Source of the DNA: Gammaproteobacteria bacterium HGW-Gammaproteobacteria-1
GTDB lineage: Bacteria; Pseudomonadota; Gammaproteobacteria; Thiohalomonadales; Thiohalomonadaceae
Reading direction: 5' to 3'
Assembly (NCBI GenBank): GCA_002840095.1
Contig: PGZL01000009.1
Coordinates: 80,529-144,528 of the forward strand
Length of the DNA stretch: 64,000 bases
This document shows positions 49,501 through 60,171 of the stretch, one piece after another. Made by a program: the position numbers and the translations under genes. Below the pieces are notes generated by a model that was given only the letters and a program-made list of their open reading frames with translations, was not told the origin of the DNA and did no database searches. The stretch's first letter is position 1. Every line of letters begins with the position of its first letter.

Positions 49501-50354
49501 CCGTGAAAGAGTCCGATACCGTACAAATGGAGCAGGAAGACACCGGCGCAGCGGCTCCTGCGGGTCCGGGCCGGCGCCTGCGCGAGGCGCGCGAAACCGC
49601 CGGGCTGAGCCGGGAAGAGGTTTCGACCCGCCTGCGCCTGCGCCTGGAGCTGATCCGCGCGCTGGAAGAGGACGATTACGCGCACCTGCCGCCGACCGCC
49701 TTTGTCAGCGGTTACCTGCGCAGCTACGCCCGCCTGCTCGATCTGTCGGCGGATGAGTTGCTGGCCATGCTGGATCGGCGTGGCGAGGCGCCGGTGCTGG
49801 TGTCGCCGGTGATGCCGCCGCATCAGCGTCACAGCGGCGACTGGCCGGTGAAGCTGGCCACCTGGCTGATTGTCCTGTTGCTGACCGCGCTGCTGGTGGT
49901 GTGGTGGTTTGCACGGCAGCCGCTGGAGCAGGAGAGCGGCGCCGAGGTTCCGGTGCTGACGCCGGGCAGTACGGTGGATCTGCCCCTGCCGCCGGCGGAG
50001 GAACAAACGCGGGCCGAGGCGCCGCCGGCCGTGGTGGAGGAAACACCGGTGGTGTCCGCTCCGCCGGTGGCGGCTCCGGTATTGCTGGCGGAGATTCAGC
50101 TGGAGGCCACCCACGGCGAATGCTGGGTGGAGATCAAGGATGCCGGCGGCAATCAGGTGGCCTACGAATTGTTGCAGGCGGGCATGACCCGCACCGTGCG
50201 CGGCAGGGCGCCTTTCGACGTATTTCTCGGCAACGCCCCGGCGGTGACAGTGTACTATCAGGGCCAGGTGTTCGATCACACGCCCTTCCATCGGCGCGAA
50301 GTCGCCAAGTTCCGTCTCGGCAAGGCCGCCGACAACAAGCCTCTCGCCGAGTAA
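49497..50354 (+). CDS. rodZ: Cell-shape protein RodZ
   Basis: A 285-residue bitopic protein. An N-terminal helix-turn-helix (about 22-95, LREARETAGLSREEVSTRL and GYLRSYARLLDLS) binds MreB in RodZ proteins. One membrane helix (about 119-138), a Pro/Ala/Glu-rich linker and a C-terminal DUF4115 domain (about 198-280, ECWVEIKDAGGNQVAYELL) follow. It connects the MreB cytoskeleton to the elongasome. It overlaps pilW by four bases and precedes ispG by three. Confidence 0.95.
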   Translation: MTVKESDTVQMEQEDTGAAAPAGPGRRLREARETAGLSREEVSTRLRLRLELIRALEEDDYAHLPPTAFVSGYLRSYARLLDLSADELLAMLDRRGEAPVLVSPVMPPHQRHSGDWPVKLATWLIVLLLTALLVVWWFARQPLEQESGAEVPVLTPGSTVDLPLPPAEEQTRAEAPPAVVEETPVVSAPPVAAPVLLAEIQLEATHGECWVEIKDAGGNQVAYELLQAGMTRTVRGRAPFDVFLGNAPAVTVYYQGQVFDHTPFHRREVAKFRLGKAADNKPLAE

Positions 50355-50357
50355 GCC

Positions 50358-51446
50358 ATGCACCAGCCTTCTCCCATCAAGCGGCGCAAGTCGCGCCAGA
50401 TCATGGTCGGCAACGTGCCGGTGGGCGGCGATGCGCCCATCTCGGTGCAGAGCATGACCAATACCGACACCTGCGACGTGGCGGCTACGGTGCGGCAGAT
50501 CCGCGCCCTGGAAGCGGTCGGCGCCGACATAGTCCGCGTCTCGGTGCCGGATATGAATGCGGCGGAGGCCTTCGGCGAGATCAAGAAGCAGGTCTCGGTG
50601 CCGCTGGTGACCGACATCCACTTCGATTACAAAATCGCGCTGCGCGTGGCCGAACTGGGCGCCGACTGCCTGCGCATCAATCCGGGCAACATCGGCCGCG
50701 AGGATCGGGTGCGCGCGGTGGTGAGCGCGGCGCGCGATCGCAACATTCCCATCCGCATCGGCGTCAATGCCGGTTCGCTGGAAAAGGATCTGCAAAAGAA
50801 ATACGGCGAGCCCACCGCCGACGCCCTGGTGGAGTCGGCGCTGCGCCATATCGAGATCCTCGACAAACTCGATTTCCAGGACTTCAAGATCAGCCTCAAG
50901 GCCTCGGAGGTGTTTCTCACCGTCGAGGCCTACCGCAAGCTGGCGACGCAGATCGAACAGCCGCTGCACCTGGGCATCACCGAGGCGGGCGGTTTCCGCG
51001 CCGGTGCGGTGAAGTCGGCCATCGGTCTCGGCCTGCTGCTGGTGGACGGCATCGGCGACACCATCCGCGTGTCGCTGGCGGCGGATCCGGTGGAAGAAAT
51101 CCGCGTCGGCTTCGACATCCTGAAGAGCCTGCACCTGCGCAGCAAGGGCATCAACCTCATCGCCTGCCCGTCCTGTTCGCGGCAAAACTTCGACGTGATT
51201 GCCACGGTCAATGCGCTGGAACAGCGCCTGGAGGACGTGCTGGAGCCGCTCGACGTGGCGGTGATCGGCTGCGTGGTCAACGGCCCGGGCGAGGCGCGCG
51301 AGGCCGACATCGGCCTGGCCGGCGGCCAGCCCAACCTGCTCTACGTCGGCGGCAAACCCGACCACAAGGTGGACAACGAAAACCTGGTGGACGAACTGGA
51401 AAAACAGATCCGCGCCGAACTGGCGCGGCGCGCGTCAAAACAATAA
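50358..51446 (+). CDS. ispG: 4-hydroxy-3-methylbut-2-en-1-yl diphosphate synthase
   Basis: A 362-residue IspG (GcpE), a [4Fe-4S] enzyme of the MEP isoprenoid pathway. The ligand Cys are in [11 protein letters not shown] and [16 protein letters not shown]. The N-terminal TIM barrel carries [12 protein letters not shown] and [10 protein letters not shown]. It is presumably a client of the Isc system encoded upstream. A family B palindrome starts at its stop codon. Confidence 0.98.
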   Translation: MHQPSPIKRRKSRQIMVGNVPVGGDAPISVQSMTNTDTCDVAATVRQIRALEAVGADIVRVSVPDMNAAEAFGEIKKQVSVPLVTDIHFDYKIALRVAELGADCLRINPGNIGREDRVRAVVSAARDRNIPIRIGVNAGSLEKDLQKKYGEPTADALVESALRHIEILDKLDFQDFKISLKASEVFLTVEAYRKLATQIEQPLHLGITEAGGFRAGAVKSAIGLGLLLVDGIGDTIRVSLAADPVEEIRVGFDILKSLHLRSKGINLIACPSCSRQNFDVIATVNALEQRLEDVLEPLDVAVIGCVVNGPGEAREADIGLAGGQPNLLYVGGKPDHKVDNENLVDELEKQIRAELARRASKQ

Positions 51447-51536
51447 CGCAGAGACGCAGAGGCGCAGAGAGGAAAACAGAGATTGAACAGGCAACAGAAA
51501 CTCTGCGTTCTCTGCGCCTCCGCGCCTCTGCGTTGG
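51445..51536. repeat. Palindrome, family B, between ispG and hisS
   Basis: AACGCAGAGACGCAGAGGC at the left is inverted in GCCTCCGCGCCTCTGCGTT at the right. It overlaps the last two bases of the ispG stop and ends about 20 bases before hisS. Confidence 0.88.
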
Positions 51537-51556
51537 ATTTTCATTGGAGATGAACA

Positions 51557-52840
<1,284 letters not shown>

Positions 52841-52858
52841 CCCGGAGGAGAAGACGCG

Positions 52859-53506
52859 GTGGAAATTTATCGTACGGAAGAAGAACAGGTCGAGGCGCTC
52901 AAGGAGTGGTGGAGCGAGAACGGACGCAGCGTGATCATCGGTCTGGTGCTGGCGCTGGCGGCCGTGTTCGGCTGGCGCTATTGGCAGGACAGCACGCGTG
53001 CGCATGCTGCCGCGGCCTCTGTCGAATACCAGACGATGCTGCAGCGACTCGACGCCGGCGAAGGCCGTGAGGTGGTCGAGATCGCGCGTCGCATCATCGG
53101 CAGTTATGCCGACACGCCCTATGCCGCGCTGGCCTCGCTGAGCCTGGCGCAACAGGCGGTGGACGAGGGCGACCTGGACGGCGCCGGCGCTCATCTGCGC
53201 TGGGTGCTGGAAAACGCCAAGGTGGGCGAGGTGAAGCAGCTGGCGCAGGTACGCCTGGCGCGCGTGCTGGTGGCGCAGGGCAAGACCGACGAGGCACTGG
53301 CCCAGCTGGCCGCCGTGAACAATGCCGCTTTCACCGCGATGGTGGAGGAGGCCCGCGGCGACGCCTATCTGGCGCAGGGACGCCGTGCCGAAGCGCAGAA
53401 GGCCTATCAGGCCGCGCTGGCCGCGTCCGCCGACGTGCCCGCCAAGCAGCAGGTGCTGCGCATGAAGGTGGATGACCTCGCCGACGCCGGAGCCGCCGCC
53501 CAGTGA
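52859..53506 (+). CDS. YfgM-family membrane TPR protein
   Basis: A 215-residue protein with a short cytoplasmic N-terminus (EEEQVEALKEWWSENGRSVI), one membrane helix (about 24-41) and periplasmic TPR-like repeats. YfgM associates with SecYEG and the chaperone PpiD in E. coli. The GTG start has GGAGGAG about eight bases upstream. The hisS-yfgM-bamB-der order is conserved in gammaproteobacteria and supports the name. Confidence 0.93.
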   Translation: MEIYRTEEEQVEALKEWWSENGRSVIIGLVLALAAVFGWRYWQDSTRAHAAAASVEYQTMLQRLDAGEGREVVEIARRIIGSYADTPYAALASLSLAQQAVDEGDLDGAGAHLRWVLENAKVGEVKQLAQVRLARVLVAQGKTDEALAQLAAVNNAAFTAMVEEARGDAYLAQGRRAEAQKAYQAALAASADVPAKQQVLRMKVDDLADAGAAAQ

Positions 53507-54705
53507 TGCGCTTGCTCTCTTTGGCCGCACTGGCGGTCCTGCTTACGGCCTGCGGCAGCGGACCGAGCCGCCTGGCGGTGGACCCGCCGGCGGAACTGGC
53601 GGATTTCAAACCCGCGCTCAAGGTGGAGGCGCGCTGGGCGCGCCAGCTGGGCAAGGGCGTGGACAAACACTTCATCGCCCTGGCACCGCTGGTGGAACGT
53701 GATCGCATCTACGCCGCCAACCGCAAGGGGCGGGTGACGGCCTTCGAGCTGGAGTCGGGTGCGACGCTGTGGCGCATTGATCTGGATGCTGCCGTCAACA
53801 GCGGTCCGGGCGCCGGCGGCGACCTGCTGCTGTTCGGCGGCGACGCCGAAGTGATTGCAGTGAACAAGAGTGACGGTACGCCGGCGTGGCGTGCCGTGGT
53901 GAGCAGCGAAGTGCTGGCCACGCCGCAACGCGGCGGCAATGTGGTGGTGGTGCGCACCGTGGACGGCACGCTGTTCGGCCTGGATGCCGGCGATGGCCGG
54001 CAGCTGTGGCGCTACAGCCAGCAGGTGCCCCTGCTGTCCCTGCGCGGCGTGGGCGAGCCGCAGATCGAGGGCGGCATCGTCGTGGCCGGTTTCGACAACG
54101 GCCGCATCGTCGCCATGTCCCTGCTGGACGGGCAGCCGCTGTGGGAGACGGCGCTGGCAGTGCCGCGCGGCCGCACCGAACTGGAACGCCTGGTGGACGT
54201 GGATGCGCGCCTGATGGTGCGCGACGGCGTGGTATATGCCGCCGGCTATCAGGGCCGCATCGCCGCCCTCACCCTGGACAGCGGGCGCCTGCTGTGGACG
54301 CGCGATTTTTCCACCTGGTCCGGCCTCGCCGTCGCCGGGCGCGAAATCTATGTCAGCGACGCCGGCGGCAATCTGTGGGCGCTGGCGCGCAGCAACGGCG
54401 GCACGCTGTGGAAACAGACGGATCTGCACGGCCGCTCACTGTCGGCGCCTGCGGTGCAGGGCGGCGCGGCGGTGGTGGCGGATTTTGAAGGTTACGTACA
54501 CTGGTTTTCGCGCGACGACGGCACGCCGCTGGCGCGGGTGCGGGTGGAGGACTGGGATACGCTGTTCCCGCTGCCGCCCGACTATCCTCCCAGCGGCTAC
54601 CGCGAGGATCGCGCCGTGCTCGCCGCGCCCCAGGTGCTGGATGATCACGTATACGCCATGGATAAACGCGGCACACTCAACGCCCTGCGCGTTCTACCGG
54701 ACTAA
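53506..54705 (+). CDS. bamB: Outer-membrane assembly lipoprotein BamB
   Basis: A 399-residue lipoprotein (lipobox LLTAC) that folds as an eight-bladed PQQ-type beta-propeller; repeats such as GATLWRIDLDA and GRLLWTRDFS are visible. BamB supports BamA in inserting beta-barrel proteins in the outer membrane. An overlapping TGATG with yfgM makes the ATG at 53506 the likely start, although a GTG sits just before it. Confidence 0.96.
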   Translation: MRLLSLAALAVLLTACGSGPSRLAVDPPAELADFKPALKVEARWARQLGKGVDKHFIALAPLVERDRIYAANRKGRVTAFELESGATLWRIDLDAAVNSGPGAGGDLLLFGGDAEVIAVNKSDGTPAWRAVVSSEVLATPQRGGNVVVVRTVDGTLFGLDAGDGRQLWRYSQQVPLLSLRGVGEPQIEGGIVVAGFDNGRIVAMSLLDGQPLWETALAVPRGRTELERLVDVDARLMVRDGVVYAAGYQGRIAALTLDSGRLLWTRDFSTWSGLAVAGREIYVSDAGGNLWALARSNGGTLWKQTDLHGRSLSAPAVQGGAAVVADFEGYVHWFSRDDGTPLARVRVEDWDTLFPLPPDYPPSGYREDRAVLAAPQVLDDHVYAMDKRGTLNALRVLPD

Positions 54706-54720
54706 GGTGCAAGCACTGTC

Positions 54721-56145
54721 ATGAAACCGGTTATCGCCCTGGTGGGGCGGCCCAATGTCGGCAAGTCCACCCTGTTCAACTATCTCACCCGTTCCCGTGA
54801 CGCCCTGGTGGCGGACATGCCCGGCCTGACGCGCGATCGCCAGTACGGCATCGGCAAGGTGGGCGAGCGGCCCTACATCGTGGTCGACACCGGCGGCCTG
54901 TCCGGCAACGAGCAGGGACTGGAAGGCCTGATGGTGCGCCAGGTGCAGCAGGCGGTGGACGAGGCCCACGTGGTGCTGTTCCTGGTGGACGGCCGCGATG
55001 GTCTCAGTGCTTCCGACGACGCCATCGCCCGCTGGCTGCGCCAGCGCGGCAAGAACGTGCTGCTGGTGGTCAACAAGACCGACACCGGCGACCCGGCCAT
55101 GCTGGCGGCCGAGTTCCATTCCCTTGGCCTGGGTGAACCGTTCACCATTGCTGCCGTGCACGGCCGCGGCGTGCCGCGCCTGATGGAGCAAGTGCTGGCG
55201 GCGCTGCCGGAGGAAGAGGAGGAAGAGGCCGAAGCGGAGGATTACGATCGCATAAAGGTCGCCATCGTCGGCCGCCCCAATGTCGGCAAGTCCACCCTGG
55301 TCAACCGCATCCTCGGCGAGGAGCGCGTGGTGGTGTTCGACATGCCGGGCACGACGCGCGACAGCATCTTCATTCCCTTCGAGCGCGACGGCCAGGACTA
55401 CACCCTGATCGACACCGCCGGCGTGCGGCGCCGCGCGCGCATTGACGAAGCCATCGAGAAGTTCAGCGTGATCAAGACGCTGCAGGCCATCGAGGAGGCC
55501 AATGTGGTGGTTATGGTGCTCGATGCCCGCGAGGGCATCAGCGAACAGGATGCGACCCTGCTCGGCTTCGTCCTCGACGCCGGCCGTGCCCTGGTGCTGG
55601 CGGTGAACAAATGGGATGGTCTCAGCCAGGACCAGCGCGACAATGTGCGCCGCGAGCTGGACCTGAAGCTGCCCTTCCTCGACTTCGCCAAGCTGCATTA
55701 CATCTCTGCGCTGCACGGCACCGGTGTCGGCGACTTGTTCGGCTCGGTCAAGCGTGCCTACGCCTCGGCGCTGCGCAAGTTCTCCACTCCGGAACTGACC
55801 CGCCTGCTGGAGTCGGCCCTGGCCGCGCACCAGCCGCCCCTGGTCGGCGGCCGCCGCATCAAGCTGCGCTACGCCCATCAGGGCGGCAAGAACCCGCCGC
55901 TGATCGTCATCCACGGCAACCAGACCGAGCAGGTGCCGAACAGCTACCAGCGTTACCTGTCCAATTTCTTCCGCGAGAATCTCAAGCTGGAAGGCACGCC
56001 GGTGCGTATCGAGTTCAAGACCGGCGACAACCCCTATGCCGGCAAGCGCAACACGCTCACCCCGCGCCAGATGCAGAAGCGCAAGCGCATGGTGTCGCAC
56101 ATCAAGAAGGCCGAGAAGAAGAAGGCGCGCAAGAAAAGGATGTAG
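54721..56145 (+). CDS. der: Ribosome-associated GTPase Der (EngA)
   Basis: A 474-residue protein with two GTPase domains in tandem. The P-loops are GRPNVGKST (near residues 8 and 187), followed by switch and G3 motifs DTGG and DTAGVRR, and NKTD and NKWD. A C-terminal KH-like domain and a Lys-rich tail ([13 protein letters not shown]) contact rRNA. It is required for maturation of the 50S subunit and closes the bamB block. Confidence 0.98.
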   Translation: MKPVIALVGRPNVGKSTLFNYLTRSRDALVADMPGLTRDRQYGIGKVGERPYIVVDTGGLSGNEQGLEGLMVRQVQQAVDEAHVVLFLVDGRDGLSASDDAIARWLRQRGKNVLLVVNKTDTGDPAMLAAEFHSLGLGEPFTIAAVHGRGVPRLMEQVLAALPEEEEEEAEAEDYDRIKVAIVGRPNVGKSTLVNRILGEERVVVFDMPGTTRDSIFIPFERDGQDYTLIDTAGVRRRARIDEAIEKFSVIKTLQAIEEANVVVMVLDAREGISEQDATLLGFVLDAGRALVLAVNKWDGLSQDQRDNVRRELDLKLPFLDFAKLHYISALHGTGVGDLFGSVKRAYASALRKFSTPELTRLLESALAAHQPPLVGGRRIKLRYAHQGGKNPPLIVIHGNQTEQVPNSYQRYLSNFFRENLKLEGTPVRIEFKTGDNPYAGKRNTLTPRQMQKRKRMVSHIKKAEKKKARKKRM

Positions 56146-56210
56146 GGTGTCCGCGATTGCACAACGGCGGTACCGCAGACGCAATCGCGAATACGATTCG
56201 CTCCTACAGA
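56146..56210. repeat. Possible short palindrome, relative of family H
   Basis: CCGCGATTGC and GCAATCGCG form a hairpin, followed by GATTCGCTCCTACAG, which matches the right arm of family H. It lies in the der-methyltransferase gap and no full left arm is seen. Confidence 0.45.
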
Positions 56211-56229
56211 AAAATCGAGGAGGGGCACC

Positions 56230-56841
56230 ATGGATCGCAAACAGCACTGGGAACAGGTCTACGCGCAGAAGCAGCCCACCGACGTGAGCTGGTTCCAGCC
56301 CCATCCGGAATACTCGCTGCGCCTCATCGCCGCCGCCGGAGTCGACAAGGTGCAGCCGCTCATCGACATGGGCGGCGGCGCCTCGCGTCTGGTCGATAAT
56401 CTCGTCGCTCTGGGCTACGCTGACATTTCCGTGCTCGACATTTCTGCCGCCGCCCTGCAACACAGCCGCGACCGGCTGGGCGCGGATGCCGCCGCCGTGC
56501 ACTGGATCGAGGCCGACGCCACCGCCTTCGAGCCGCCCAGGGCCTATGCCCTGTGGCACGACCGCGCCGTGTTCCACTTTCTTACCGATCCCGCCGATCG
56601 CCAGGCCTACCGCGAGCGCCTCGCGCGCGGCCTGCGAGCCGGCGGCCACCTGATCATCGCCACCTTCGCCCTCGACGGTCCCGAACGGTGCAGCAACCTG
56701 CCGGTGCAGCGCTATAGCCCGGACACGCTGAGCGCCGAGCTGGGCGGCGGCTATACCCTGGTGGAAACCGTGACCGAGGTACACCTCACCCCGGCGCAGA
56801 AGGAACAGCGCTTCGTCTACTGCCGCTTCGTGAAGAATTAA
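56230..56841 (+). CDS. Class I SAM-dependent methyltransferase
   Basis: A 203-residue protein with a methyltransferase fold. It starts DRKQHWEQVYAQKQPTDVSW, has a glycine loop PLIDMGGGASRLVDNL, motif II SVLDISAAALQ and post-motif WIEADATAF. The substrate is not evident; the N-terminal HWEQVY..K...VSW pattern is shared with small methyltransferases of unknown or thiol/metalloid substrates. AGGAGG lies well placed before the ATG. It is probably transcribed independently of der. Confidence 0.85.
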   Translation: MDRKQHWEQVYAQKQPTDVSWFQPHPEYSLRLIAAAGVDKVQPLIDMGGGASRLVDNLVALGYADISVLDISAAALQHSRDRLGADAAAVHWIEADATAFEPPRAYALWHDRAVFHFLTDPADRQAYRERLARGLRAGGHLIIATFALDGPERCSNLPVQRYSPDTLSAELGGGYTLVETVTEVHLTPAQKEQRFVYCRFVKN

Positions 56842-56851
56842 TCCAATCCGA

Positions 56852-56928
56852 CTGTAGGAGCCCGCTCCGCGGGCGAATAGGCGCCGGGCTCAGGCAAATG
56901 TTCACCGAGAGGATTCGGCTCCCACGAT
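56852..56928. repeat. Palindrome, family H, diverged right arm
   Basis: CTGTAGGAGCCCGCTCCGC at the left is only partly answered by GGATTCGGCTCCCACG at the right. A copy is at 37404-37477. Confidence 0.65.
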
Positions 56929-56961
56929 AACTACGCAAGGATCGTTGGGGGAGGGGCTGTG

Positions 56962-57027
56962 TGTAGGGTGCGCATTGCGCACCGTGCCGTTGCCTGGCGT
57001 AGTTCGGTGCGCGATGCGCACCCTACG
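56962..57027. repeat. Palindrome, family I, upstream of nrdJ
   Basis: GTAGGGTGCGCATTGCGCACC and its inverse GGTGCGCGATGCGCACCCTAC flank a 20-base loop (arms quoted without overlap: TAGGGTGCGCATTGCG and GCGATGCGCACCCTA). It accounts for the apparent upstream extension of the nrdJ reading frame. Confidence 0.88.
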
Positions 57028-57090
57028 CGGGGTCCGTTTCCGCAAGCGGGGCTCAGTATTCTCGGGAGCGCCGGTCGGGCCGCTTCGGCT

Positions 57091-60039
57091 ATGCTTGGGT
57101 GCATGGGCCGCGACCACTTCGCCAGCGAGATTTCCCGTCACGTCTGGGACAACAAATACCGTTTCCGCGACGGCGGGCTGGTCCATGACCGGACGGTGGA
57201 CGACACCTGGCGGCGGGTGGCGCGCGCGCTGGCGGCGCAGGAACCGGACGCCGGCGTGTGGGAACAGCGCTTTCACGCCATCCTCGACGACTTCCGCTTT
57301 CTGCCCGGCGGCCGCATCCTTGCCGGTGCCGGCACCAGCCGCAACGTCACCCTGTTCAATTGCTTCGTCATGGGCACCATCGAGGACTCCCTCGACGGCA
57401 TCTTCGACGCCCTCAAGCAGGGCGCCCTCACCATGCAGCAGGGCGGCGGTGTCGGCTACGACTTTTCCACCCTGCGTCCCGCCGGCACACTGACCCACCG
57501 TGCCGGCACCATCGCCTCCGGCCCGGTATCCTTCATGCGCATCTGGGACAGCATGTGCGCCACTTTGCTGTCCACCGGCGCCCGGCGCGGCGCCATGATG
57601 GCAACGCTGCGTTGCGATCACCCCGACATCGAGCAGTTCATCGCCGCCAAGCAGGACGCGCGCGAGCTGCGCCACTTCAACCTGTCGGTGCTGGCCAGCG
57701 ACGCCTTCATGCGGGCGGTGGAGGAGGACGACGACTGGCCGCTGCTGTTTCCCGCCGCCGCGCTGGACGATGACGAAGGCGAGATCGTGATGCGTGATTG
57801 GCCCGGCTGTGCAGGAGAGGTTCCCTGCCGCGTCATCCGGCGCCTTCCGGCACGACAGCTGTGGCAGAGGATCATGCGCGCCACCTACGACTATGCCGAA
57901 CCCGGCGTCCTGTTCATCGATCGCATCAACCGCGAAAACAACCTCCACTACCGCGAGCGCATCAGTGCGACCAACCCTTGCGTTACCGCCGATACCTGGG
58001 TGCACACTTTGAATGGGCCGCGTCTGGTAGCGGAGCTGGTCGGATCGCCGTTTGTTGCACGGGTCGATTCCAAAGCATACCCATCGGCCATGGCAGGCTT
58101 TTTCGCCACGGGGACAAAGGCGGTATTTCTGCTTCGTAGCCGTGAGGGCCATACGTTGCGGCTGACCGCAGATCATCCAATACGCAAGGTAACCCGCATG
58201 ACACGCAGGCGACGTGACGATGAGTGGGTACGGCTTGACGAATTGCGCAAGGGTGACAAGGTAGTGGTGCATAACCACAGGGGGGCGGCGGTTTGGCCTG
58301 GCCGCTATGGTGCGGACGAAGGCTATCTGATGGGCCTATTGGTAGGTGACGGCACTTTCAGCGAAGGTGTTGCCGAATTGCGCGTCTGGCCAGCGAATGA
58401 ACAGGTCAATGCTCCTGACGGCGCCTGCGGTGTTGCGGCTGTGCTTGAGCACGTTGAGGCCATCGTTGCCCGACTGCCTCAGCGCAAGGATTTCACCGGT
58501 TGGCGCAGGGGATCGGCAGGATACCGTTATCTGCGGCTCGCCGCGATAACCCGTATTGCGAAGACATTGGATATATGCCCCGGGCAGAAGACGGTTACGC
58601 CTGCCGTTCAGCGCTGCTCCAGCGGGTTTTACCAGGGATTTCTGCGCGGCCTGTTTGATGCGGACGGCTCTGTGCAGGGTAGTCAGGATAAGGGTGCCAG
58701 TGTGCGTCTGGCACAAAGCGATGTGCAAATGCTGGTCGCCGTGCAGCGAATGCTGCTGCGCCTCGGTATTGCCAGCACCATGTATTGCGATCGCCGTGTC
58801 ACGGGTCCGCGTGTGCTTACGGACGGCAAGGGAGGAAAGCGTGAGTATTTATGCCGCGCCGATCATGAACTGACAATAGCTGGTGATAACCTCGCAGTTT
58901 TTTCGGAAATGATTGGCTTTACCGACGCAGCCAAGGCCGCGCGCCTACAGTCCGCACTGGGTCGTTACCGCCGTGCGCTCAATCGTGAGCGCTTTGTCGC
59001 CACCATCGAATCCATTGAGCCCGATGGTGATGAGACCGTGTTCGATGTTCAAATCCCCGGGATCAATGCCTTCGACGCCAACGGGTTATATGTACACAAT
59101 TGCGGCGAGATCCCGCTGCCGCCTTATGGCGCCTGCGATCTCGGCTCGGTCAATCTCACCCGCTTCGTGCGCGAGCCATTCACCGACGCCGCATGTCTGG
59201 ATATCGACGGCGTGCGCGCCACCGTACAGACGGCGGTGCGCCTGATGGACAACGTCATTGACGCCTCGCGCTTCCCCCTGCCGCAGCAGGAAGAGCAGGC
59301 GCGCGGCACGCGCCGCATCGGCCTCGGCCTCACCGGACTGGCCGATGTGCTGATCACGCTGGGCTTGCGTTATGACAGTGACGCCGGCCGACTCTATGCG
59401 AAAGAACTGATGGAACAAGTGCGTGACGCCGCTTACCGCACCTCCGTCGCCCTGGCGAAGGAAAAGGGCGCCTTTCCCTTTTTCGACCGCGAGGCCTACC
59501 TGGCGGGGTCCTTCATCCGGCGCCTGCCCGCCGACATCCGCGACGGCATCGCCGCCCACGGCATCCGCAACAGCCATCTCACCGCCATTGCGCCCACCGG
59601 CACCATCAGCCTGCTGGCCGGCAACATCTCCAGCGGCCTGGAGCCGGTGTTCGACTGGTCGTACAGCCGCCGCCTGCTGGAGCGCGACGGCAGCTACGGC
59701 CACTATGAAGTGAGTGATTACGCCTGGCGCCTGTGGCGCGAACTGCACGGGGAGGTGCCGCTGCCGCCGCACTTTCTCACCGCCGCCCAGCTGGCGCCGC
59801 AGGACCATCTGGCCATGCAGGCCGCGCTGCAGCCCTGTGTGGACAGTGCCATCTCCAAGACCATCAACATCCCCGAGGATTTCCCCTTCGAGCAGTTCCA
59901 GTCCATCTATCGCGAGGCCCACCGCCTCGGCCTCAAGGGCTGTACCACCTTCCGCCCGAACCCAGTCACCGGCTCTGTACTGCAGGGACCGGGCCAGACA
60001 GCCTCCCATTGTTGTACCATCGAACGCGAGGCCGACTGA
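57091..60039 (+). CDS. nrdJ: Class II (adenosylcobalamin-dependent) ribonucleoside reductase, intein-containing precursor
   Basis: A 982-residue precursor that should splice to a 608-residue NrdJ. N-extein residues 1-296 include GAGTSRNVTLFNCFVM, MQQGGGVGYDFSTLRP and ERISATNP; the intein is residues 297-670; the C-extein resumes CGEIPLPPYGACDLGSVNL and contains APTGTISLLAG, with a C-terminal SHCCTIE Cys pair. It reduces ribonucleotides using cobalamin, with or without oxygen. Starts at 57091 or 57103 fit; the frame upstream runs through a palindrome. No cobalamin riboswitch is visible in the 250 bases upstream. Without splicing the catalytic NPCGE site is broken. Confidence 0.93.
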   Translation: MLGCMGRDHFASEISRHVWDNKYRFRDGGLVHDRTVDDTWRRVARALAAQEPDAGVWEQRFHAILDDFRFLPGGRILAGAGTSRNVTLFNCFVMGTIEDSLDGIFDALKQGALTMQQGGGVGYDFSTLRPAGTLTHRAGTIASGPVSFMRIWDSMCATLLSTGARRGAMMATLRCDHPDIEQFIAAKQDARELRHFNLSVLASDAFMRAVEEDDDWPLLFPAAALDDDEGEIVMRDWPGCAGEVPCRVIRRLPARQLWQRIMRATYDYAEPGVLFIDRINRENNLHYRERISATNPCVTADTWVHTLNGPRLVAELVGSPFVARVDSKAYPSAMAGFFATGTKAVFLLRSREGHTLRLTADHPIRKVTRMTRRRRDDEWVRLDELRKGDKVVVHNHRGAAVWPGRYGADEGYLMGLLVGDGTFSEGVAELRVWPANEQVNAPDGACGVAAVLEHVEAIVARLPQRKDFTGWRRGSAGYRYLRLAAITRIAKTLDICPGQKTVTPAVQRCSSGFYQGFLRGLFDADGSVQGSQDKGASVRLAQSDVQMLVAVQRMLLRLGIASTMYCDRRVTGPRVLTDGKGGKREYLCRADHELTIAGDNLAVFSEMIGFTDAAKAARLQSALGRYRRALNRERFVATIESIEPDGDETVFDVQIPGINAFDANGLYVHNCGEIPLPPYGACDLGSVNLTRFVREPFTDAACLDIDGVRATVQTAVRLMDNVIDASRFPLPQQEEQARGTRRIGLGLTGLADVLITLGLRYDSDAGRLYAKELMEQVRDAAYRTSVALAKEKGAFPFFDREAYLAGSFIRRLPADIRDGIAAHGIRNSHLTAIAPTGTISLLAGNISSGLEPVFDWSYSRRLLERDGSYGHYEVSDYAWRLWRELHGEVPLPPHFLTAAQLAPQDHLAMQAALQPCVDSAISKTINIPEDFPFEQFQSIYREAHRLGLKGCTTFRPNPVTGSVLQGPGQTASHCCTIEREAD
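57979..59100 (+). other. Intein with LAGLIDADG homing endonuclease inside nrdJ
   Basis: A 374-residue in-frame insertion from C297 (CVTADTWVHT, block A) to N670 (NGLYVHN, block G), followed by Cys +1. Block B is LRLTADHPIRKV (TxxH), and block F is VFDVQIPGINAFDANG. Two dodecapeptide endonuclease motifs, MGLLVGDGTF and LRGLFDADGS, lie about residues 415 and 525 of the precursor, both with the acidic residue kept. All splicing residues look intact (Cys1, TxxH, penultimate His, Asn, +1 Cys). Codon use is less GC-rich than in the exteins by eye, consistent with lateral acquisition. Confidence 0.95.
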
Positions 60040-60171
60040 ACCGTTGGCATGCTCGTGGGCCTGTGCCGGAATGTGATGCAGACCCCGTAAAGCTGCCGCA
60101 GGCGGGCCATCATGGAATAGAGTGGGTACCTGGGGTATCTCTTACACAGGCACTGCGCGAAGGGGACGACA

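Noticed and set aside
56959..57090. Upstream extension of nrdJ
   Set aside because: It translates the GTAGGGTGCGC palindrome and non-conserved sequence; the conserved protein begins after 57091.
57979..59100. nrdJ as two separate genes or a domain insertion of unrelated function
   Set aside because: The frame is continuous, the junctions are Cys and His-Asn-Cys, and splicing blocks A, B, F and G are all present.
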